Below, piece by piece: positions 6,299 to 13,126 of a stretch of 13,132 bases of DNA. A program made the translations under genes and the position numbers. The notes under the pieces are model-generated. The model saw only the letters and a program-made list of their open reading frames with translations, was not told where the DNA came from and searched no databases. How positions within the stretch are numbered: position 1 is the first letter of the stretch; each line of letters starts with the position of its first letter. Source of the stretch: Clostridia bacterium (GTDB taxonomy: Bacteria; Bacillota; Clostridia; Oscillospirales; CAG-272); contig CAADYQ010000191.1 of NCBI GenBank assembly GCA_900753295.1, positions 1-13,132 on the forward strand, written 5' to 3'.

Positions 6299-8194
6299 AT
6301 GAGAAAGACACTGTCGATACTGCTTGCGGTCATGTTTGCGGCGCTGCTTACCGTGCTGTCCCTCGCCTCGGATGTCGCCGTACCGTCAGCCACCGCCGAG
6401 AAGGACGGACTATCTGCCGTTATCTCCGCCGATGATACAACGGGGCATATCCTGGTAAAGGTCCGGAATCTCTCCTCCGAATATGCGGGAACGATCACCG
6501 TTTCCCTAAGCTCCTCGGACGGCATAGAATGGCTGTGCTGTCGCCCCGACAGCGTTGTTGCCGACATACCCGGTAAGTCGGTGGTGATCGTGGATCAGTC
6601 GGATCCCTCCGGTCCCTTCGACCTCGAAATAGGCGAAGAGCAGGCAATGACTTTCATTCCGCTTAGTGTGATCACGGAGACCAATCAGTACGTTATTGAA
6701 AAGAGTGGTTGCTTCATGTCTTCACGCCCCGCGGCAGCGGTGATATCTCTCGTCTCGGCGCTCTGCCTTGCGCTGTGCTTCAAGGGTACAAAGCTCCCAC
6801 GCCGTTTTCTCGGCATCCTGCTCGTAGCCGTTACGGTGCTTACCGCGGCGGTGCTTCCCGTGGGAGCCGCAGACACCGTGCGCTCCTTCACCGTCAGCAT
6901 CGAGACCGGCGGCAGGACTGTAAGCGCCGAAATATCATACCATCACAACTTCAAGGAAAAGGAGGTCGCAAGATCGACCGGCATGGAACGCTTTGAGATA
7001 ACATATTTCTGGGGTCCTCACGGGAACGATATCCTCAATGAGGAATACATCAAAAAGATCGCGGAGTGCGGCTTCACCAGCATTCCGATGGAAAACAACA
7101 CGGTTGAAAACAACAAAGCGGCGCTCACGCTGCTGAAAAAGTACGGGCTTACCTGCTCCGCCCTATGGGACTGGCGGATAAACGATCTCGTTCACTCGTC
7201 CGCGCGCTTCGCTCAGGAACGCGTTGACGAGGTCATCAGCGAGGTCATAGCCGATTACGGCGGATATGACAACCTGCGCGGCTACCTCATCACCGACGAG
7301 CCGTCCGAAAAGCTCTTCCCGCGCCTCGGCATGATAACCTCCGCCATCCACCGCCTCGATCCCGGGCGCTCTGTGATGATAAACCTCTATCCCATCACGG
7401 TAAGCTCCAAAACGCTCGGCTCGCCGAGCTACGAAAAGCACATAGATGCTCTGTGTACGCAGGTAGACCCGGACTATATAAGCTACGACCAGTATGTCTT
7501 CTGGGCGAACGGAAAATACAACATGCAGGTCTTCAACAACCTTGAGACGGTGCGGGCGGCGGGACTCAAGCACGGCAAGGACTGCATGCAGATAGTTCTG
7601 CTCACCAAGCACTCCACCCCCAAGAACAACTACGGCGACCTTACGCCGACGCAGATCATGTGGGAGGTCAACCTTGACCTTGTTTACGGCATGAAGCGCA
7701 TCTCCTACTTTACCTTCTGGCTCGACAAGGACCTTATGGACGACGGTTGGACGAATTCCTGCATGAACTACCTCGGCGAGGTATACCCGCACTACTACGA
7801 TGTTCAGAAGATAAACAAATGGCTAATGCCCATCGGACGCGAACTGTTTGACAAAATGTCCACCGCGGTATTCCATCTCGGCACCACGATCCCATTCAAC
7901 ACGGTCGGCTACACGCCGTACGGCGACCTCGGCGAGATCGACGGCAACGACGCCGTGATAGGCTTCTTTGACGACGAGAGCTTTATGATAGTCAACAAAA
8001 ACTATCAGGACGGCGCAGAGTATGAACGCAAATACACGCTCAAAGACCACCGCGGCGGTCTTGAATACTTTGATACCGACACGGGTGAGTGGCGCTCCGC
8101 CGACGGAGCCTCATTCATGTCGTACGACGAAAACGGCTGTTGCGTGCTTACGATAGCACCCGCCGCCGCTCTGCTCCTGAGAGTAAAAAAATAA
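6299..8194 (+). CDS. Membrane-anchored putative glycoside hydrolase, paralogue 1
   Basis: A 631-residue protein whose C-terminal part looks like a (beta/alpha)8 glycosidase-like domain; I cannot assign a GH family. A signal peptide (1-24) precedes a beta-rich ectodomain (about 33-135). Two hydrophobic helices (about 143-162 and 170-191) follow, separated by the basic loop KGTKLPRR. By the positive-inside rule this hairpin puts both ectodomain and catalytic domain outside. The catalytic-like domain (about 230-520) has FWGPHG (237-242), ITDEPS (331-336), YISYDQY (393-399) and ISYFTFWLDK (468-477). DEP is the best candidate for the acid/base position, by analogy with NEP of clan GH-A. A beta-sandwich-like tail (about 520-631) ends the protein. 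The substrate is unknown. The next gene is a close paralogue 18 nt downstream. Confidence 0.72.
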   Translation: MRKTLSILLAVMFAALLTVLSLASDVAVPSATAEKDGLSAVISADDTTGHILVKVRNLSSEYAGTITVSLSSSDGIEWLCCRPDSVVADIPGKSVVIVDQSDPSGPFDLEIGEEQAMTFIPLSVITETNQYVIEKSGCFMSSRPAAAVISLVSALCLALCFKGTKLPRRFLGILLVAVTVLTAAVLPVGAADTVRSFTVSIETGGRTVSAEISYHHNFKEKEVARSTGMERFEITYFWGPHGNDILNEEYIKKIAECGFTSIPMENNTVENNKAALTLLKKYGLTCSALWDWRINDLVHSSARFAQERVDEVISEVIADYGGYDNLRGYLITDEPSEKLFPRLGMITSAIHRLDPGRSVMINLYPITVSSKTLGSPSYEKHIDALCTQVDPDYISYDQYVFWANGKYNMQVFNNLETVRAAGLKHGKDCMQIVLLTKHSTPKNNYGDLTPTQIMWEVNLDLVYGMKRISYFTFWLDKDLMDDGWTNSCMNYLGEVYPHYYDVQKINKWLMPIGRELFDKMSTAVFHLGTTIPFNTVGYTPYGDLGEIDGNDAVIGFFDDESFMIVNKNYQDGAEYERKYTLKDHRGGLEYFDTDTGEWRSADGASFMSYDENGCCVLTIAPAAALLLRVKK

Positions 8195-8212
8195 GCCGAA
8201 AGGATCACTGTC

Positions 8213-10048
8213 ATGAAAAAAACACTTTCAGTTCTTCTTGCCCTCCTGTTTGCATCCTCTCTTACCGCGCTGACGCTTGCGTGGGGTCCCGCCGCCAAGG
8301 GCACGGCGGAAAAGGACGGCCTCCGCGCGACCTCGGCGATATCCGCCGACATATCCGCGCACGACCATATAGACATAACCGTTGAGAACGTCTCCTCGGA
8401 ATACGCAAAGCAGATAAGCGTTTCGCTTTCCGCGAGCAACGGCACCGTGTATTACGGTGAAGAAGAAGCTCCCGTTGATATCCCGATCGGCGACAAGCAC
8501 ACGTTCACCTTCAAAAGCTACCGCCCGGTCGAAAGCACCGCGGGAGCCGACAGCACGGGTACATCAAAAAAGGGCTGCGGTTCATATGCCGCAGGCATCG
8601 CCGCTGCCGCGGCTGTGCTCGTCGGAGCCGCCTGCCTTATCATCCCCGGCAATGACAAACGCCGCGCCCGCCGCGTCATCTGCATAATGCTCGCTGCCGC
8701 CGCGCTCCCCTTGGCAGCGATCCCCGCGGGAGCCGCCGACACGGTGCGCTCGTTTACACTGACAGATGAGGACGGAGAATTCTCATTCACGGCTACGGTG
8801 ACGTATCATCACGATTTCAAAGAAAAAGAGGTAAGCAGGACCACCGGCATGGAAAAGTTTGAAATTACATATTATTGGGGACCTCACGGCGATGAGATAC
8901 TCAACGAGGAATACATAAAAGCCATCGCGGACTGCGGCTTTACAAGCATCCCGATAGAAAACAACACGGTAGAAAACAACAAGGCGGCGCTCGTGCTGCT
9001 GAAAAAGTACGGTCTCACCTGCTCCGCGCTGTGGGACGCCCGCATAAACAACATCGTATTCAGCGCGAATGCGGTCACGCAGGATGAGGTCGATGCGGTC
9101 ATAAAGGAAGTCGCAGCCGATTACCGCGAATTTGACAATCTGCGCGGCTATTACATTATGGACGAACCCGCCGCCGATAAATTCGAGCGTCTCGGCATGG
9201 TGATATCCGCACTGCGCCGACTCGATCCCGACCATGTGGGAATGATAAACCTCTTCCCCACCTACGCAAGCGCCAAGCAGCTCGGAACGACCACCTACAA
9301 GAAATATCTTTCCGAATACATTTCGACCGTTGCGCCCTCCTACATAAGCTACGACCACTACCATTTCAGAAAGAACAACACACCGCGCGCCGGATTTTTC
9401 ACCAACCTTGAAAACGTGCGTTCGGCAGGCATCGGGGCGGGTCTTGACCAGATGCAGATAATACTGCTCACAAAGCACATGAGTTACGCCGACCTTACTC
9501 CCACGCAGATAGAATGGGAGGTCAATATGTCGCTGGCATACGGCATGAAGCGTATATCCTATTTCACCTTCTGGCTCGACAAGTCGCTGACCGATCAGGA
9601 CTGGACCAACGCCTGCATGGATTACACCGGCAAGAAATATCAGCATTATTATGACGTGCAGGAGATAAACAAGTGGCTGCTCCCTCTCGGCAACGAGCTG
9701 TTCGGAAAGCAGTCAACGGCGGTATTCCATCTGCCATCGGGTGAAAACGGCTGCCGCGAGTATTACTCATACGGCGATCTCGGCGAGGTCGAGGGCAGAC
9801 AGGCGGTCATAGGCTTCTTTGACGACGGCAGTTTCATGCTTGTAAACAAGCGCTACGATGCCGGCGAAAAGAACCGCATGAGCTACACATTCTCCGATCT
9901 TTCGGAGGGACTTGAGTACTTTGATACCGACTCGGCATCCTGGAAGAGCATCGACGGCACAAAATACGCCGCCAAAAACGAGGCTGGCAGGTACGTTATC
10001 ACGCTCGACCCCGGCGCGGGTCTGCTCATGCGCGTTGCAGGTAAGTAA
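8213..10048 (+). CDS. Membrane-anchored putative glycoside hydrolase, paralogue 2
   Basis: A 611-residue tandem paralogue of the preceding gene, with the same architecture: signal peptide (1-23), beta-rich ectodomain (about 32-105), a short S/T/G linker, helix 1 (about 123-145), basic loop NDKRRARR, helix 2 (about 155-175), then the barrel domain. Matching motifs are YWGPHG (221-226), IMDEPA (315-320), YISYDHY (378-384) and ISYFTFWLDK (448-457). The barrel domains are very similar, with long identical runs such as NNTVENNKAAL. The ectodomains and hairpins have diverged much more, with only the topology kept. AAAGGA lies eight bases before the ATG. Probably co-transcribed from the promoter at 6175. 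The function is inferred only from fold-like motifs, and a carbohydrate-binding pseudoenzyme is possible. Confidence 0.72.
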   Translation: MKKTLSVLLALLFASSLTALTLAWGPAAKGTAEKDGLRATSAISADISAHDHIDITVENVSSEYAKQISVSLSASNGTVYYGEEEAPVDIPIGDKHTFTFKSYRPVESTAGADSTGTSKKGCGSYAAGIAAAAAVLVGAACLIIPGNDKRRARRVICIMLAAAALPLAAIPAGAADTVRSFTLTDEDGEFSFTATVTYHHDFKEKEVSRTTGMEKFEITYYWGPHGDEILNEEYIKAIADCGFTSIPIENNTVENNKAALVLLKKYGLTCSALWDARINNIVFSANAVTQDEVDAVIKEVAADYREFDNLRGYYIMDEPAADKFERLGMVISALRRLDPDHVGMINLFPTYASAKQLGTTTYKKYLSEYISTVAPSYISYDHYHFRKNNTPRAGFFTNLENVRSAGIGAGLDQMQIILLTKHMSYADLTPTQIEWEVNMSLAYGMKRISYFTFWLDKSLTDQDWTNACMDYTGKKYQHYYDVQEINKWLLPLGNELFGKQSTAVFHLPSGENGCREYYSYGDLGEVEGRQAVIGFFDDGSFMLVNKRYDAGEKNRMSYTFSDLSEGLEYFDTDSASWKSIDGTKYAAKNEAGRYVITLDPGAGLLMRVAGK

Positions 10049-10058
10049 ATAAGTAAAC

Positions 10059-10592
10059 TTGAAAACTCTTTATATGATAAGCGGCACGATGGGGGTCGGA
10101 AAGTCCTCCGTCATCCGTGAGCTTCTTAAGCTGCTCCCCCGCGCCGTTATGCTTGATGGCGACTGGTGCTGGTATGCCGACCCGTTCACCGTGACCGATG
10201 AAACGCGCGCCATGGTGACAGACAATATAGTCTGCCTGCTCGGCAATTTTCTTTCATGCACGGCATATGAAAATGTGATATTCTGCTGGGTAATGCATGA
10301 GAAGGCGATATCCGAAAGCATACTTTCGCGTCTTGATCTTTCCGGGTGCCGTGTACGCGAGATATCGCTCGTATGCAGTCCGGCAGCACTTTCCCGGCGC
10401 CTTGAGCGTGATATCGCAAGCGGCATACGAATGCCCGACGTACTGCCGCGCAGTCTCGAAAGACTGCCGCTTTACGCGCGTCTCGATACGGAAAAACTCG
10501 ATGTATCGGACATAACGGCACGCCGCGCCGCGGAGCTGATAGCATCGTCTGTCGATTTGCCCGCAGCGCTTGACAAGGCGTGTCGTATTTGA
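10059..10592 (+). CDS. Small P-loop nucleotide kinase-like protein
   Basis: A 177-residue P-loop NTPase. Walker A is G9-TMGVGKSS-17 after a hydrophobic first strand. DGDW (33-36), followed by CW, fits the substrate-binding Asp region of small kinases. SRRLERDIASGIR (112-124) resembles the arginine-bearing lid of shikimate/gluconate/nucleoside-monophosphate-type kinases. The phosphoryl acceptor is not identifiable. The start is TTG at 10059, chosen because it gives the strand MKTLYMISGT directly before the P-loop; the alternative ATG at 10074 would cut that strand. Neither start has a good ribosome binding site, and the gene begins 10 nt after the hydrolase stop, so translation may be coupled to it. 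Its last codons also form the promoter for the next gene. Confidence 0.78.
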   Translation: MKTLYMISGTMGVGKSSVIRELLKLLPRAVMLDGDWCWYADPFTVTDETRAMVTDNIVCLLGNFLSCTAYENVIFCWVMHEKAISESILSRLDLSGCRVREISLVCSPAALSRRLERDIASGIRMPDVLPRSLERLPLYARLDTEKLDVSDITARRAAELIASSVDLPAALDKACRI

Positions 10593-10598
10593 TATAAT
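10570..10598 (+). promoter_or_regulatory. Perfect extended sigma-A promoter overlapping the kinase stop codon
   Basis: TTGACA (10570-10575), a 17-nt spacer and TATAAT (10593-10598) match consensus fully. The kinase stop codon TGA (10590-10592) is itself the extended -10 TGN. The -35 box lies in the Leu-Asp-Lys codons near the protein's C-terminus. It should drive the membrane protein and glycosyltransferase genes from a start near 10605. Confidence 0.88.
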
Positions 10599-10631
10599 TA
10601 TCGTATCCAAAGCGCGGGAGGCGGCGTAAAA

Positions 10632-11498
10632 ATGGATCTTAACAAACTGATAGGTCTTGACTATTCATTTTATACATTGGTATGCGCGGTATTTTTTCCG
10701 CTTGCGGCGGCGCTTGCCGTGTTTCTCTGTCTGCGCCGTGCCGGAACGGTAAGAAAGATCCTCGGGTATTTCATCCCAATGCCGATATATGTCGCGCTGT
10801 GCATATTCGTGCTTTGCGAACCGCAGAATTCCGTGATCCCGCTTTTGACGAAAACGGGACTTGATGTGACCCTGCACCTCCCCGAGGTGCTTGGCGCATT
10901 TGCCGCCGTAACGCTCGGCATCCTTTACCTCGGGATAGTTTCTCTCGCCTGCGGAGGCGGTGTAAAAAAACGCGCGGGACGCATCACCTGCGGTATTTTC
11001 ACAGCAATATTTACCGTGCTCGGCGGCTTTCTTACGGTAATGCAGAACGTGTGCTTTCCGGAAGACACAGTGTCGATACCTGAGATCGCAGACCGCACGC
11101 CGGTTGTAACGCTCGGCGAGGTCTTCGGACACTTCGGCATCGGCTTTGACTGCGATATCGGTCTTGACATCGCGCTCCTTGCCGCGCTGCTCGTTTACCT
11201 CATAGTATATTTTCTCACCTTCCTCGGCGCGGGACATACCGCCGACGAAGAGGAGTTTTCGGTCTCCGCGCGCCATGGGCGCGGCAACTACGATCCCGCC
11301 GTGGAGCCGTGCTGCGCGCTTTGCGAGTATGCGCGAATCCTCAAGGACGCCCCCGGCAATGTACTTTGCGACCGGTCGGGAGTGGTGAGCGAGGATCACT
11401 GCTGCCGCAGATTCGTATACGATCCTCTCAAACGCCGCCCGGTGCGCATACCGCTGCCGGGAATGACGGATAATAACGATCATGAAGACAAGAAATAA
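10632..11498 (+). CDS. Five-helix membrane protein with Cys-rich C-terminal tail
   Basis: A 288-residue protein of unknown function. Hydrophobic segments lie at about 12-35, 45-63, 84-108, 116-138 and 178-199. The C-terminal 85 residues are soluble and carry CCALC (227-231), C246, and HCCRRFVYDPLKRRP (256-270). The pattern C-x-x-C, Cys, Cys-R-R/K-F-x-YDPLKR-x-P resembles small stand-alone clostridial proteins that I recall as likely metal binders; here it is joined to a membrane domain. GGGAGG lies 10 bases before the ATG, behind a perfect promoter. The last 17 nt overlap the glycosyltransferase start, so the two are probably made together. The partner and function are not recognised. Confidence 0.75.
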   Translation: MDLNKLIGLDYSFYTLVCAVFFPLAAALAVFLCLRRAGTVRKILGYFIPMPIYVALCIFVLCEPQNSVIPLLTKTGLDVTLHLPEVLGAFAAVTLGILYLGIVSLACGGGVKKRAGRITCGIFTAIFTVLGGFLTVMQNVCFPEDTVSIPEIADRTPVVTLGEVFGHFGIGFDCDIGLDIALLAALLVYLIVYFLTFLGAGHTADEEEFSVSARHGRGNYDPAVEPCCALCEYARILKDAPGNVLCDRSGVVSEDHCCRRFVYDPLKRRPVRIPLPGMTDNNDHEDKK

Positions 11499-12621
11499 GA
11501 TAAAAGCCTGCCACGTACTGACCGACTCTGCCGTCGGCGGCGCGGGCAGAGCCGTTGCGGAACTTATTTCGGCGACCGACCGGGAACGCTTTGCGCTCTC
11601 GGTCGTTTTGCCATGCGGCTCGGCGGTGCGCGGACTGCTTGAGGGCTCCGGCGCCGAGCTGATAGAAGCTCCGTATATATCCGACCGCTCGTACGACGCG
11701 CGCGCCATACCTGTTCTTTGCGGGATATTCCGCAGGATAAAGCCGGATATCGTCCACACGCATTCGGCTTTTTCCGCACGCATCGCCGCACGGCTTTGCG
11801 GCGTGCCGGCAACGGTGATGACGCATCACTGCGCGGAGAGCGTAAAAAAAATACCGTTCGGCGGCATGCTCCAACGCGCAACCGCCACACACGCCATAGC
11901 CGTGAGCCGCGGCGCGGCGCAGGCGCTCGCGGCGTCGGGAATGCCGCACGAGATGATAACAGTCATTCCCAACGGCTCGTCGCCGCTTCGCACCGCCGGC
12001 GAAAATGAGCTTGACGCCCTTCGCAAAAGGCTCGGAATACCGCGCGACGCATTTGTCGCCGGCATTTTCGGCAGGCTAGAGCCATGCAAAAGCCACGAGG
12101 TGTTCGTAAAAGCCGCCGCGCTATGCTGCGCAAAAGCGCCGGATATGCACTTTATTGTTGTCGGCGACGGCTCGGAACGGGAAAAGATCAAATCGCTTGC
12201 CGAAAAAGCGGGTCTTGCCGGGAATATGCACTTCTGCGGCTTCTGCCGGGATATCGCGCCGTATATGGCGCTGTGCGCGGTAAATGTCAATACAACGGTA
12301 AACGGAGAAGCCTCCAGCCTTGCGATCATCGAGGGAATGAGCATCGGCATACCGCCCGTAATGTGCGATACTCCGGATAACCGCCGCATGACAGCGGGCT
12401 GCGGAATACTCACACGCCCAGGCTCGGCGTGGTCCACCGCCGAGGCAATAATGAAGCTGTACCGGGACCCGGACATGAGAAAAAAACTCTCCGCCGCCGC
12501 CCAAAAAAGGTACCGTGAACGCTACACCGCAAAAATATTCGCGGCAAAGACCGCCGATGTATACCTGCGCGCAATAAACGGGACTTACCGCGAAATAATA
12601 AAACCCCGGAGATCAACTTGA
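11482..12621 (+). CDS. GT4-family glycosyltransferase
   Basis: A 379-residue GT-B retaining glycosyltransferase (group 1/GT4), moving a sugar from a nucleotide-sugar donor to a lipid-linked, protein or glycan acceptor. The N-terminal acceptor domain has HVLTDSAVGGAGR (11-23) with the GGAGR loop, and DIVHTHSAFSA (89-99). Between the domains are AVSRG (140-144) and IPNGS (162-166). The donor domain begins with FGRLEPCKSHE (196-206), then VGDGSER (227-233), and has an E-x7-E motif (E276 to E284, GEASSLAIIEGMSIGIPPV) that binds the nucleotide sugar. No membrane segment. The ATG lies inside the preceding gene, which it overlaps by 17 nt in another frame, with only a weak GGA upstream, suggesting translational coupling. 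Donor and acceptor cannot be told from sequence alone. Confidence 0.92.
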   Translation: MKTRNKIKACHVLTDSAVGGAGRAVAELISATDRERFALSVVLPCGSAVRGLLEGSGAELIEAPYISDRSYDARAIPVLCGIFRRIKPDIVHTHSAFSARIAARLCGVPATVMTHHCAESVKKIPFGGMLQRATATHAIAVSRGAAQALAASGMPHEMITVIPNGSSPLRTAGENELDALRKRLGIPRDAFVAGIFGRLEPCKSHEVFVKAAALCCAKAPDMHFIVVGDGSEREKIKSLAEKAGLAGNMHFCGFCRDIAPYMALCAVNVNTTVNGEASSLAIIEGMSIGIPPVMCDTPDNRRMTAGCGILTRPGSAWSTAEAIMKLYRDPDMRKKLSAAAQKRYRERYTAKIFAAKTADVYLRAINGTYREIIKPRRST

Positions 12622-12675
12622 ACGGGATCGACCGGAATACGTAAATTTTCACACTGAATGCGACCCTAAATTGCA

Positions 12676-12708
12676 CTGTTGCATTTACTTTGAGAATTTA
12701 CTGTTGCA
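12676..12708. repeat. Short direct repeat CTGTTGCA x2
   Basis: CTGTTGCA occurs at 12676-12683 and 12701-12708, 25 bp apart, with TTTACT-like bases nearby. It lies in the 157-bp stretch between the glycosyltransferase stop and tRNA-Leu, where I see no gene and no clear terminator. It may be a regulator site or chance. Confidence 0.3.
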
Positions 12709-12739
12709 CGGAATATAACTCACGGATGCGATTTTACAC

Positions 12740-12768
12740 TTGACAACCACAGCCATCAATGATAAAAT
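12740..12768 (+). promoter_or_regulatory. Promoter of tRNA-Leu
   Basis: TTGACA (12740-12745) is followed after 17 nt by TAAAAT (12763-12768). The start would be near 12775, leaving only a few leader bases before the mature tRNA. Confidence 0.85.
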
Positions 12769-12778
12769 ATAAGGGTAT

Positions 12779-12861
12779 GCGGGTATGGCGGAATTGGCAG
12801 ACGCGTCGGATTTAGGATCCGATGGGCAACCGTGCAGGTTCAAGTCCTGTTACCCGTACCA
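12779..12861 (+). tRNA. tRNA-Leu (UAG)
   Basis: An 83-nt class II tRNA with encoded CCA. The acceptor stem is GCGGGTA/TACCCGT with a G-U first pair and discriminator A. The anticodon stem TCGGA/TCCGA carries loop TTTAGGA, anticodon TAG, reading CUA and other CUN codons. The variable arm is long (TGGGCAACCGT). The T-arm is GCAGG TTCAAGT CCTGT. It has its own promoter, and its terminator begins at the CCA end. Confidence 0.95.
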
Positions 12862-12900
12862 AACTCAAAAGGGTAGGCGCAAGCCTACCCTTTTGAGTTT
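12861..12900 (+). terminator. Terminator hairpin of tRNA-Leu
   Basis: A perfect 18-bp stem with tetraloop GCAA: AAACTCAAAAGGGTAGGC pairs with GCCTACCCTTTTGAGTTT. It starts on the last base of CCA. The lower six base pairs (AAACTC/GAGTTT) recur in the second copy at 13031-13067, but the upper stem there is different. The T-rich arm (TTTTGAGTTT) supports termination. Confidence 0.82.
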
Positions 12901-12916
12901 GCTACAAGATAATATT

Positions 12917-12957
12917 CTCGAACCTGCCTTAAGCCTGCTTGCAGGCTTGAGCAGGTT
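12917..12957. repeat. Reversed T-arm strand and nested hairpin, copy A
   Basis: CTCGAACCTGC (12917-12927) is the reverse complement of the tRNA-Leu T-strand (12834-12844) except for one base. Both lie 16 nt from the terminator hairpin. The AACCTGC part is also the left arm of a second hairpin: AACCTGC/GCAGGTT (12921-12927, 12951-12957) encloses AAGCCTGC/GCAGGCTT (12931-12938, 12941-12948). Copy B at 13084-13126 has the same fold with one extra G-C pair and a changed loop. Confidence 0.7.
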
Positions 12958-13002
12958 TGCGTAAGACGAACTGATAAGCCTGCACTCGTTTCACCGCAAA
13001 CC
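12954..13002. repeat. Inverted repeat GGTTTGCG / CGCAAACC joining copies A and B
   Basis: GGTTTGCG (12954-12961) and CGCAAACC (12995-13002) are perfect 8-bp inverted repeats 33 nt apart. They bracket the segment unique to the junction between the two tandem units. They could be the ends of a small inserted piece or a further stem. Copy B reaches the window end at the matching GTTTGCGTA. Confidence 0.45.
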
Positions 13003-13031
13003 GCAGGTTACGAGTCCTGTTACCCGTACCA
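12997..13031 (+). pseudogene. Partial tRNA-Leu 3' end (T-arm and acceptor strand)
   Basis: The stretch repeats the tRNA-Leu 3' part from the variable arm to CCA, including TCCTGTTACCCGTACCA without change (13015-13031). The T-loop is altered (TTACGAGT in place of TTCAAGT), losing the TTC consensus, and two bases are missing before it. No 5' half, D-arm or anticodon precedes it, so it cannot make a tRNA. It is followed by the same AAACTC-based hairpin as the real gene. Confidence 0.85.
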
Positions 13032-13067
13032 AACTCAGCGGGACGGCAATGCCGCCCCGCTGAGTTT
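13031..13067 (+). terminator. Second terminator-like hairpin, copy B
   Basis: A 17-bp stem (AAACTCAGCGGGACGGC with GCCGCCCCGCTGAGTTT, one A-C mismatch, loop AAT). The lower six pairs equal those of copy A, while the upper stem is a different sequence that is still self-complementary. It shares GGACGGC with the terminator of the CAU tRNA at the other window end. Without a known transcript its role is open. Confidence 0.65.
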
Positions 13068-13083
13068 GCTATAAGATAATATC

Positions 13084-13126
13084 CTTGAACCTGCATTAAG
13101 CCTGCCACGGCAGGCTTGAGCAGGTT
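13084..13126. repeat. Reversed T-arm strand and nested hairpin, copy B
   Basis: CTTGAACCTGC (13084-13094) is an exact 11-base reverse complement of the T-strand of the intact tRNA-Leu (12834-12844), although the adjacent pseudo-tRNA copy has a mutated T-loop. The nested hairpin AACCTGC/GCAGGTT around AAGCCTGCC/GGCAGGCTT repeats copy A. The 16-nt distance from the hairpin is kept. Confidence 0.7.

Noticed and set aside
6299..8194. Frameshifted or fused gene pair, because a second signal-like hydrophobic stretch occurs inside each hydrolase
   Set aside because: Both paralogues keep the frame open with the same two-helix layout and basic loop, so it is a real domain architecture rather than a fusion error.
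8783..9646. A 287-codon minus-strand open frame opposite hydrolase paralogue 2
   Set aside because: It mirrors the conserved barrel region and the matching region of paralogue 1 gives a similar antisense frame, as expected from the duplication itself.
10665..11783. A 372-codon minus-strand open frame opposite the membrane protein and glycosyltransferase genes
   Set aside because: It crosses two real genes with good start signals; the translation is low-complexity, rich in R, A and K, with no recognisable domain.
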